A stretch of DNA of 64,000 bases. Source: Pegea sp. RAD2-039. Its lineage: Eukaryota > Chordata > Thaliacea > Salpida > Salpidae. This document shows, piece after piece, positions 36,449 to 49,200 of the stretch. Position 1 is the stretch's first letter. Every line of letters begins with the position of its first letter. The notes below the pieces were generated by a model. The model searched no databases, was not told where the DNA came from, and was given only the letters and a program-made list of their open reading frames with translations. The stretch spans positions 2,232,001 to 2,296,000 of the forward strand of contig JAQGEQ010000363.1 of the NCBI GenBank assembly GCA_034620365.1, written 5' to 3'. Made by a program: the position numbers and the translations under genes.

Positions 36449-37293
36449 GCTTCAGAAAGTTGATTTAAGTTTTATTTCAACCTAAATTTGACATTGACTT
36501 TTACAAGAGACAATTTTTTGATGTTTTTTAGAGAATATTTTTAAAATATCAATATTTCGAATGAGGTGGTGTCACCATTAACAAGATGGATGCTCAAAAA
36601 ATCACTTTCAAGAACTCAATTCCTAATTCTCAACATAAATTTACATCAAGCTGTTATTTGATTCAAAATCTGATTGAAATTTCAACTTGAAAAAAATTTG
36701 AGTTGCATCTACTTGTCGTGAGATCAGCAAACAATTCCATTGACATCTAGATGAGCTAACTTGCTAATAAGTCTTTGATGTGCCTCAAAAGATCCGTTTG
36801 CTTGATAGTTTGTCGAGGATGTAGTAAATATTATATTTTTATTACTTTGCTGAAGGTAAAAAATTTGATAAAGATACAATTACTTGAAGTTTCTATATTT
36901 TTCTAATTTAACATGAATCTAATGATTTTATTTAATTATTCCTCTAAGGAGATTTAAACAGGTTGATGGCGAGGTTTACAAATATTGATGAAAGCAAGTG
37001 GCGACTGAAGCACCTTAAATTAAGGAGCCGACTTTTAAATAATCAGACAAAATTGAAAAGTTGGAAATTTAATAATTTAAAAGACAAATAAATATCTTCG
37101 CTTATTTGTATAGTTCACATATTCACTGTTGATGACGTCATACAGGATGAAAAATGAAAAAAAAGATCAATAAAGAAGCTAGATAGAGAAGCGATGACGT
37201 CACAAAGCTGTCAATCAAGTCTTTGCATAGAGCAGCTTTACCTTTAGGTGATAGTAAGTGCAAAAAGAATAAAGAAACGCGATTTTTGTGACG
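36449..37293. other. Flippase 3' UTR and intergenic
   Basis: AT-rich, no coding region. The right-hand 170 bp hold three TGACGTCA palindromes and should be the 3' UTR of the flippase gene. Confidence 0.5.
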
Positions 37294-40200
37294 TCATACA
37301 TGTGGTTGGTCACGCGTTGATGACGTCATAGAAGATTCCGATGCCCATGCATCCATTTTCGGCTTTGGTGGTGACGTTTTAGTAATGACGTCATCATAAG
37401 TAACATCACGTGACTGGTATAGTGCTGACGTAGTACTAGGGCGATTAGGAAGCGGCGGTGACGTCATCGAAGTGACGTCATCATCGATGTTGTTTGAAAA
37501 CGAAAGATTGTCGTGACCGGTTGCTGATGACGTATTTGAGTCTCTAATTACGTCATCAGCAGTAGAGTTGTTGTTGTTGCTGTTGTTAGTGGATGACGTC
37601 ATCTGACGATCGAAGAGGTGTTGAGGTCGAGGAATGAAGTCATCAGTGAAAAGTGGATTTTTGAAAGTTGGAGGTTTCGATCCTGAATTTCTGAAAGATG
37701 AGGATCTCTTGGATGTTGAAGATCTCTTGGATGCTGCTGGTTTATTGGATGATCTTTCGGATGCAGAAGATCTTTCCTTTTGACGTTCACGTTGACATTC
37801 CGTTGGAAAAAGATCAGTTTGAAGAGATCGAATCACAAATCTGTAACAACAAGATCAGATGATGTCTCCTGGATGCTGCTGTTACCTTGGCAACAAAGCA
37901 ACGATCGTCGTGATGATGATGGAGAACCAGAAGGTTGGAGTTTGGATGACTCGCTCCATGACGTAATAAGGATTACTGGGAGGAAGACAAGCCGGACATA
38001 TGATGTTGTAGATGAGAGCAAACGCAAAGAAACCAACTAAACTCAAACACTGTCCAGTCCAATGTATCCACGTCTGTACATGATATGACGTCATCAAGCA
38101 AGCAGTGACGTCATCAGCACTTACCCAGGTCTTGGTTTCGATTGCCAGGTGCAGAAGAATGACAAATACGGAGCAAGTCGTCACCACAGTTCCCCATTCG
38201 ATCAAACCAACATCAGAATCAAAGTACGCCTGCAAGCATAAGAAGCGCTCACGTGACTGCTTCACGTTCATGACGTCATACCGCGTAGATGAAGAAAAAG
38301 ATGATAAGACTTTGATAGATGGCATCAGCGATGTTGATCCAGAAGCTTCTCGGTCGGTAGATCTGTAAGCGTGACGTCATCAGTGATTTAATGATGACGT
38401 CATCAGTAGTCTCACCTCATCTTCCACTCCTTGTTTGTAGAGATGAGGTTTTTGTAGAAGAGTATCTGATCTGAGATCTTTATCAAAGACTCCGTTGACG
38501 AGAGGAGGAAATCCGGTGATTGTAAGATTGAAGAGGAGAAGATACATTTGCTCAATCATGTTTGATCCGGAGAAACCACAAAGAAGTTGGAACCAGAAGA
38601 TGAGGAAGACAAAAGCCTGCATCAGAGGATGAAGATCAGGAGATGAAGATCAGGTGATGAAAATCAGATGATGAAGATCAGAGGATCAAGATCAGAGGAT
38701 CAAGATCAGAGGATCAAGATCAGAGGATCAAGATCAGAGGATCAAGATCAGGTGATGAAGATCAAGGGATGAAGATCAGAGGATCAAGATCAGAGGATCA
38801 AGATCAGTGGATAAAGATCAGATGATGAAGATCAGATGATGAAGATCAGATGATGATCAGAGGATAAAGATCAGAGGATCAAGATCAAGGGATAAAGATC
38901 AGATGATGAAGATCAGGGGATGAAGATCAGAGGATGAAGATCAGAGGATGAAGATCAGGGGATCAAGATCAGGGGATAAAGATCAGAGGATGAAGATCAG
39001 GTGATGAAGATCAGATGATCAAGATCAGAGGATCAAGATCAGGGGATAAAGATCAGAGGATCAAGATCGGGGGATCAAGATCAGGGGATAAAGATCAGAG
39101 GATCAAGATCAGAGGATCAAGATCAGGGGATCAAGATCAGAGGATCAAGATCAGGTGATGAAGATCAAGGGATGAAGATCAGAGGATCAAGATCAGAGGA
39201 TCAAGATCAGGTGATGAAGATCAAGGGATGAAGATCAGGGAGATGTTCCAACTAACCGCGTTTTTATAGAAGAAATACAAAACCATGGAAGCGAGACGCG
39301 CGTAATTCCAATGTCCGTGAACCAATAGAAGTTTACGAAGAAATCGAAATTGCGCGATCGCGTAATCGCTGCTCATCACAGCTTGCATCCCTTCCTGACC
39401 ACTCAATCCAATTCCAACATCCGCGACTTGTATCATACTGACGTCATTAGCACCATCACCTACGTCATCATCAACGTCATCAACTACTCACAACATCATC
39501 ACGCCACCTACCGATCGCTAACGTCATCACGTGTAGCTGATCGCGAATCAACTTGACGACTTCACCTTTCTGTAGCGGTGTTGCCCGGCAACAAAGCACC
39601 GAGCGACATTTACGAGCAAGTCTCACAAACTTCTGATGTAGATCCTTCTGTAGCGCGAAGCCAAGCGTTCGTCCATCAATGACAAGCACTACAATGGAAT
39701 GATGACGTCATGACGACGCGAAAACGCGATTGAACTGACCTAGAGCAGGAAGTGAGTTATCAGCGAGTGATGAATAGGAGGTAGGTTTCAGTGAAAGATG
39801 TCTCATCACAAAACTGATCCTTGAATCCTCATCTTTTCCTCTTCTCTCTTCTTGATGCTTTATGTGAGTATCTAACAACTTCTCAAATGACTCCTGTAAC
39901 CAACCATTAAATCGCGCTGTTGCTAAGCGACACTGATGACGTCACACCTTATTTTCTGACGTCAGCACGATGACTTCATCATGTTGATGTATTAGACGAC
40001 AAGAGTAACCGATATTAACCGCCGTTTCCTGTTTGTCGCCGGTCACCACCCAAACTTGCATCCCTGCCTGCCTCAGCGACTCAATAGTCTCTGGGACTCC
40101 TTCCTGCAACCGATCTTCGATTCCAGTTGCCCCTAGCAACTCGAAATTCGTCTCGATGCGTTGAAACGATTCCATCAGCTTTTGTTCGCGGTTTTCGAGC

Positions 40201-43200
40201 GCGCTTTCTGCTTGGCGGTGTTGTTCCAACCAAGTCAGATACTCCTCTTCACTCAGCACCTGAACAACCATCATTAGTGACGTCACAAACGCGTGAAACA
40301 TCGCCACTAACTCGCTTAGCCATACAAAGAGTACGAAGTCCCTGATGAGCGTATTGGTTGAGAGCTTTCTTAGTTCGTGAAATCACTTCCGGTGAGTTGC
40401 TCTCTAAACGCGAAAGATCGCCACCAGGAGGCGCTGTAAGAAGGCAGATGACGTCATCGCTTTTATGTGAAGTCATCGAACCTCTCTGGTTGTCGCTAGA
40501 GGGCGCGAGAAGTGACAAGATCGCGGAATCGGCGCCTTTCGAATAAATGATAATCTGTTTCCGGCGAAGATCCCTCACCACTACTGACATCCGCTTCCGG
40601 TTTGAATCAAATGTGAGTGTGTGTAGCACCTGTGAATACGCGTTGATGACGTCATCACAACATGTAGAGACTCACTTGAAATTGAATATTATGATTGTGA
40701 GGTGATAATGAAAGAGTGACAGTTTCTTGGGACCCTTGGATACTACGATGAGCAAGGACACATCCGTAAGCGCGCGCTGCATACACGAGAGCTGCTTCAT
40801 CTGGTGATTCAGCTTCGTATCTAATCTCTTCTTCCTCATTTCTTTCAACCGATGTCTTCCTATCATTTAAATCAACATCTGTTTGCTGAGTTGTGACGTC
40901 ATACGTTTTAATAGCGACGTCACTGGGAGAATTAAATGAGCGGCAATTGGGAGCATCATCCGTGGTAGGAGTGGTTCGAGGTGAAAGGTCAAACATCGAA
41001 GTCAATTTGTAAGTTCCTAACTTGCGCTGAAATTAAACAAATTGCTATAATCGCTACTAGGTAACAAATAAATAGTTGCTAGGTAACAAATATATGGTTG
41101 CTAGGTAACAAATACAAAGTTGCTAGGTAACAAATACATAGTTGCTAGGTAACAAATACAAAGTTGCTAGGTAACAAATAAATAGTTGCTAGGTAACAAA
41201 TATATAGTTGCTAGGTAACAAATACATAGTTGCTAGGTAACAAATACAAAGTTGCTAGGTAACAAATACATAGTTGTTAGGTAACAAATACATAGTTGCT
41301 AGGTAACAAATAAATAGTTCCTAGGTAACAAATACATAGTTACTAGGTAACAAATACATAGTTGCTAGGTAACAAATAAATAGTTGCTAGGTAACAAATA
41401 AATAGTTGCTAGCTAACAAATAAATAGCTACTAGGTAACAAATACATAGTTGCTAGGTAACAAATAAATAGTTGCTAGGTAACAAATAAATAGTTACTAG
41501 GTAACAAATACATAGTTGCTAGGTAACAAATAAATAGTTGCTAGGTAACAAATACATAGTTACTAGGTAACAAATACATAGTTGCTAGGTAACAAATAAA
41601 TAGTTGCTAGGTAACAAATACAAAGTTGCTAGGTAACAAATACATAGTAGCTAAATAACAAATAAATAGTTGCTAGGTAACAAATACATAGTTGTTAGGT
41701 AACAAATAAATAGTTGCTAGTTAACAAATATATAGTTGCTAGGTAACAAATACATAGTTGCTAGGTAACAAATAAATAGTTGCTAGGTAACAAATACATA
41801 GTTACTAGGTAACAAATACATAGTTGCTAGGTAACAAATAAATAGTTGCTAGGTAACAAATACAAAGTTGCTAGGTAACAAATACATAGTAGCTAAATAA
41901 CAAATAAATAGTTGCTAGGTAACAAATACATAGTTGTTAGGTAACAAATAAATAGTTGCTAGTTAACAAATATATAGTTGCTAGGTAACAAATACATAGT
42001 TGCTAGGTAACAAATAAATAGTTGCTAGGTAACAAATACATAGTTACTAGGTAACAAATACATAGTTGCTAGGTAACAAATAAATAGTTGCTAGGTAACA
42101 AATACAAAGTTGCTAGGTAACAAATACATAGTAGCTAAATAACAAATAAATAGTTGCTAGGTAACAAATACATAGTTGTTAGGTAACAAATAAATAGTTG
42201 CTAGTTAACAAATATATAGTTGCTAGGTAACAAATACATAGTTGCTAGGTAACAAATAAATAGTTGCTAGGTAACAAATACATAGTTACTAGGTAACAAA
42301 TACATAGTTGCTAGGTAACAAATAAATAGTTGCTAGGTAACAAATAAATAGTTGCTAGCTAACAAATAAATAGCTACTAGGTAACAGATATACAGTTGCC
42401 AGGCTAATTCCTAAATATCTAGCAAGCAAAGAATATTTTTTCTAAAAGTGAATAGCCAAATTCATGCAAATTAAATTTTTTTTTACTTTAATCAATTGAC
42501 TGACGTTGGTCAAAGGTGTACTTGGAGTCGAAGAAAGTTTTTGCTAAAACAATAAAAGGAATTGCTAAGCTGCACTAAAAGCTCATTTAAAAGCTAATAA
42601 TTAATGAAAAATTAACACTAAGATTAACAAAAATACATCTACAAACAGATACATCTACAAACAAATACATCTACAAACAGATACATTTACAAACAAACAC
42701 ATCTACAAACAGATACATCTACAAACAGACACATCTACCAACAGACACATCTACAAGCAGGTACATCCACAAACAGATACATCTACAAACAGATACAACT
42801 ACAAAAAGATACATCTACAAACAAACGCATCTACAAATAGATACATCTACAAACAGATACATCTACAAACAGATACATCTACAAACAGACACATCTACAA
42901 GCAGATACATCTACAAACAGATACATCTACAAACAGACACATCTACAAGCAGATACATCTACAAACATGTACATCTACAAACAGATACATCTACAAACAG
43001 ATACATCTACAAACAGATACATCTACAAACAAATACATCTACAAACAGATACATTTACAAACAAACACATCTACAAACAGATACATCTACAAACAGACAC
43101 ATCTACCAACAGACACATCTACAAGCAGATACATCTACAAACAGATACATCTACAAACAGATACAACTACAAAAAGATACATCTACAAACAAACACATCT

Positions 43201-46200
43201 ACAAATAGATACATCTACAAACAGATACATCTACAAACAGATACATCTACAAACAAACACATCTACAAACAGATATATCTACAAACAGATACAACTACAA
43301 ACAGATACATCTACAAACAAACACATCTACAAACAGATACATCTACAAACAAATAAATCGACAAACAGATACATCTACAAACAGACACATCTACAAGCAG
43401 ATACATCTACAAACAAATACATCTACAAACAGATACATCTACAAACAGACACATCTACAAACAGATACATCTACAAACAGATACATCTACAAACAGATAC
43501 ATCTACAAACAAATACATCTACAAACAAATACATCTACAAACAGATACATCTACAAGCAGATACATCTACAAACAGATATATCCACAAACAGATACATCC
43601 ACAAACAGATATATCTACAAACAGATACATCTACAAGCAGATACATCTACAAGCAGATACATCTACAAACAAATACATCTACAAGCAGATACATCTACAA
43701 GCTACAAGCAAATATTGAAAAAAGCTCACATCAACTTCGGGCTTCTGGTTATGATCTTCATTTGAAAGTACTACAGTGTTACAAATTGCCAAGTTGATAA
43801 AGAAATCTAAAACTCTGCGTTTCTCTTTACTAAGTTCAAATGAAATATCATTTGGTATTTCAGACATCGTCGAAGTAGCAATCATCTTGGACGGAATACT
43901 CGCTAGATGTCGATAAAGAACAGGATCAGGTGTGACGTCAGTCGCCTTCATAACATAAGATGATGATGACGTCACAACAAGCATCACTTACTAGATCTTC
44001 AATAGCGAGATCGACAGTATCATCATCATTACCATGTTCATTTGCATTTGTCGCGTGAACTTCACGAGCAGACACAATACTCATATTACGACGATGATGT
44101 GAAGCTGGTCTTTTTGTACTCACCTGTCACACAACAACGTTATCGGTTGTCATGGCAACCGATGAAAACAAAAACCGGCGTAGATAAAATTTAAGATTTA
44201 TTTGTAAATACAAAATATGATGTCATCGTTGACATCACGATGTTTATGACGTCATCACTAACTCGATGTGCTCTGATGGGTAAAGCTGGTGAGTTTGGAA
44301 GTGATTTAGAACCTATTTGGACTCCACCATTTGCTTCTTTCATTGATTCTTCCTGATCTCGATGTTGATTTGATGACGTCACAGCATGACTAGAAGGTCT
44401 AGTGAAGATACGCATTAGTGATGACGTCATCAGTAGTACAAATCACCTCTGACGCAATGATGAACGACGTGATCTTCTCTTTTCATTCAAACTTCTGCGA
44501 CTCAAACTATCCAGGTGATTTGGATCTAAAAGATTTAAATACAAGACGAACCAATTAACTTAGCAACTAATCAACTTAGCAACCAATCAACTTAACAACC
44601 AATCAACTTAGCAACCAATCAGCTTAGCAACCAATTAACTTAGCAACCAATCAACTTAGCAACCAATCAACTTAGCAACCAATCAGCTTAGCAACCAATT
44701 AACTTAGCAACCAATCAACTTAGCAACCAATCAACTTAGCAACCAATCAACTTAGCAACCAATCAACTTAGCAACCAATCAACTTAGCAACCAATCAACT
44801 TAGCAACCAATCAACTTAGCAACCAATCAACTTAGCAACCAATTAACTTAGCAACCAATCAACTTAGCAACGAATCAACTTAGCAACCAACCTGGATGCA
44901 TCGACGCAGGAGTTGGTTCGCAATTTTCGATACGAGCAGCTAGAAATGATAAATTTATCAAACTCACATCATCAAGTTGTCATAGCAACCAACCATTAGC
45001 AGCATGTGGGTAATCTTGACCACCAACAGTACATCTTTTAAAAACCATTTTATTTTCAGTTAAGGTTCCAGTTTTATCGGAGAAAACATATTGAATCTGC
45101 CCCAGGTCCTCAGGTATATTTAAGGCACGACAAACCATGGGTGTATTTGATTCATGATGATATAATTCGATGTCGTTGTTGATCATGTACACTTGTGCCC
45201 ACTTGACCACCTCTATTGACACATATAAGCTGATTGGGATGAGGACCTGGGATCAATTGATTAGATGGATGAAGGGGATGAGGACACTTACTTGAAGTAG
45301 AATGACCATGGTCCAAAACATGAAAAAGCCAGAAAGGGCCGGGTCCACTGTGTTTCCTGAAGTGTCACGTGGTATGAAGAGTTCTGTTTGTGGTACAGAA
45401 GCTTTAATTCCAGCCCAGATTCCATTTCCTGAATAAAATCAAGATATTTTTAACAAGTTTGAAAATTTGATGTAATTTCTGAGTAAAAAGTTTGTGAAAT
45501 GGAATAATTAACGACAAAGTTACCTATTGCGCCAATTAAACACATGATTATCAACATGGCCACACAATAGATGATATCTTTGTTCATCTGTCTTTCTAAT
45601 TTACTTCGTTTATATCTGAAAAGTTTAATATTTAACTGAAGTTTGAAAAACCATAAATTTTGTGGCTCAACATTTAATTAAAGATAAGAATTTTTTACAT
45701 AAAAGTCATAAAAAACAATTAATTAAAATCTAAATTACTTTAACTATTATTTTAGATTTATTAATAAATTTATTTCAATTAATTTCCTTTTTTTTTTAAT
45801 TATAAATTTGGTTTATTTTTTTTATAATAAAAAAATTTAAAATTTGAAAAAGTTTTAAACATTTTTTAATTTGAAAAAATAGTGAAATAATTGAAAGTTT
45901 TCAAATGAAAGTTGATTTCTTCAAATAAGTAATAAAAATTTGAAAATTAATTTCGAAAATGGACTTGAACCTTGGTCCGTTGTTATTCAACATAGCCTTG
46001 GTTTCATGACCAGCATAAACCACTATTCCCTCAACGTAATCCGTGTTCCTGATCACGCATCCTCTAAGGAGCAGATTGAGATTGTTTACAGGGATTTTAT
46101 CATCTCCATCAGGAGGGATTCTGTAGATGAAGAGTGAAGATGTGAACTTCTGATGTTGGAATTAAAATAAAAAGAAATTTTTTTGTGAGAAACAAACTGA

Positions 46201-49200
46201 GAAGTTGAAGCAACAAAAATAGAACAAATAAAACGTGGAAAGATGGAAATATGGGCTAAAGTTGAGATGACGTTAAAGTTTGGCTTATAAACCTGATTAA
46301 TTATTAACTAAAATAAAAGATTTTGTAATTGCTTTTACACTTGCTTCTAAATTATTGATCAAAATTTGGTGTTTTGAAAGTTGTTACATTTTAAAAACAA
46401 AATGAAACATAAAATGTGTTTAATCACGTGATTAGAAGACATAAAATTGATGAGAAGATATCAAGATGAGACTCAAGGATTTAAAAATTGACGGAAAAAT
46501 TTAAAAAATGTCTTTTTAATTTCAACTAAAAATTAAAAACTTTACAAAAATCAAAAAATTTTGGAATCACTGAAGCAGAAACGACCAATCAGAAGCAGAG
46601 ATTGATAAAAACGAGAAGTAGGCTTACATGTTGCCATGGAATTTGTAGATTTCATTGTTAGGTGTTTGGCATTCGATGATGCTTTTAAATTTCTCAGGAC
46701 TGAAGTTCTCCTTCTATAAAATGACGACGTCATCAGTGACGAAATCGAAACGTAAATAAAAACAGCGCCACCTGGTGATAATCTCCGTGTCTTTTGACGA
46801 CAACTCTTTGCTTTAAATTGCTCTCTCCATCAATGTTTGAAGTCTCAATGAAACAGACTCCGTGATGATCCGAGGAGTGAAGAAGAAGAAGATCTGCTGG
46901 GATTATGGAGTTACAAGTGACCCGGACAATGTCCCCGACTTGCAGTTGGGACCAGCGGACTTTGTGGTACTTTTCATCTGAACTATGAAAGGATTTGAAG
47001 ATTAGAGAAGTTTATAGAAGTTGTTTGAATAATATTTGTTTTTCTTTTATGATTCAGTTTAGGTTTTGGGGTTTGGTTTCATTGAAAAGTTTCCAAATTT
47101 CAATTTTATGAAATAGATTTTGAAATTTATTTAAATTTTAAACTAAAACTTTTACGCGGAACTTCTTTTTCTGTTTAAATATTTAGCTAAAAATTGTTGA
47201 GTTTCACTTGTTAAAAATCAAAAGAAATAATTTTGATCGAGACGTCTTTACACTTGAAAATTGTGTTTTCACGCTAAGTGTTTCCAAGCAAAAAATATAA
47301 AATTTCGTAAAAAAGCTTTTAAGCTCTAAGCTCTTAAATTTGTTGTTTTAATATTTTTCCTTTAACTGCTGAAAATAAAACTACACTTGAAAAAAATCCC
47401 TTCCTAAAATACTTTTCAAATTTGATGCCTTGACAGCAAAAAATGTAATTTCTGCAAACTCCTACCACCAGCCAATCACGTGACTAATACCTGGAGTAAA
47501 TTTCGCAAGCAGCACCATTAACTTCGCCATCATTTCGTCTTCTTCCATAATCTTCAAATAAATCTTTAATAGCTTGAACAGCTAAGATACAAATAACGGG
47601 AATCATAGACACAAACGGTTGTATAGCACTAATTTGTGGAACAAAGTTTAGGAGGATTATAAAAACAAAGTAGATATTAGCAAATCTGTGAAACTGTTCA
47701 AAAAGATTCTTTGGTAGGAACGATAAGGCCGTGTATTTGGTGGTTTGGATTCGATTTTTTGCATAGGAGTTTTGTAGCTTTTTAATTTGTTTTAACTTTT
47801 CATTTGCATCTACAATTGAATCGCTACTTAAAAGGAGATTTGAGCATAAGGTTCTAACTTTGTGTTCACTTCGTATTCGTCTGAAACAAGAGATATATTA
47901 GTATTAGATCGATTAACAAAAGGTGTCATGCGTTACAATTTACAATTTATTACTTACTCAATTCCATAAAGAAAGCTTTTAAATAATAGACAATAGAATA
48001 AGCTTATTTGTGTTTGTTTAAGGTTAGATATTACTAAAGATATATGTAACAGAAGAATTGCTATGAAAGGTTTGAAGATATGAATTTTGATTTTATAATA
48101 GAACATATGATTAGAACAAAAAATTAGGAATTTTATGTATTTATTGAAGAGTCTTTTTACTGTTTCAAACTTTCATTGTCTAGAAAATAATTAAAGTAGA
48201 AAGAGGAACTTTGGTTAATATTTAACTTTAAAAAAACAACAGTGAACTTTACAAGCAGTTAATCAAAGGGAACTAAAAATTAGAAACTAAAAAAAGAAAC
48301 TCTGAAGTAAATATGGAAATTTTCTCACCTTTTTTTAAAATGTAATAAATCTTGAAAAGCAGTTGATTTTCTAAAACTAGAGTGAGCTATACCATCTGAA
48401 ATTTGAACTTCGACTTGATCATAATAATTATTTTCTGATGAAGTCTCAACATTTTCATTTAAAGCAGGAGTGTTCATTATTAAAAAAATTATAAAAGTTT
48501 GGGAATAAATTAAACTTCCACAATGACAAAAAAGTTGTTAAAAAGTTCTGTAATATAAATACTTCTAAACTTTCTACCTTCTCATTGACTATTAAAAAGA
48601 GTTTTTTTTAATATAGTTTTAATTTTATCATTTTCTAACTCCATAGATTATCAGATAAAATATTAAAACTTTCAAAATATGTCATAAAAATCAAACAATT
48701 TGGAAATTAATTTTGATTACCATCAATATAAAACAAACAATTTACCAACAATATAAAACAAACAATTCACCAACAATATAAAACAAACAATTCACCAACA
48801 ATATAAAACAAACAATTTACCAACAATATAAAACAAACAATTCACCAACAAAAATAGAAAAGTTGATTTGGAAAAGAAGCTATCTTATAAAAAGATCATC
48901 AGACTTGAGGTAAATTGATATTTGATAAAATGATGAAAATTTGCTGATACAATATATTAATTAATCATAATATTTAAATAGTTATGACTATTTAATAAAA
49001 AGACAAAAATAAAATAGCTTTTTGTTTTTTTTAGCTTTTAAAATGATGTAAGATTAAACAATTAACTTTATGATCAAGAATTTGGATTATTTAGCAAATA
49101 TTTAAAATAGTTATATTTTTAAAGTTGACAGAAAAAAAAAACTAATATACAAGTAGTTTATTTATTTAGTGACTAAAATAGAAATCAAAATCATAAAACA

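Noticed and set aside
42967-43356. 129-codon frame of [16 protein letters not shown] type (also 51811-52146)
   Set aside because: Translation of a 16-bp tandem repeat (48-bp codon period); no start context and no non-repeat sequence.
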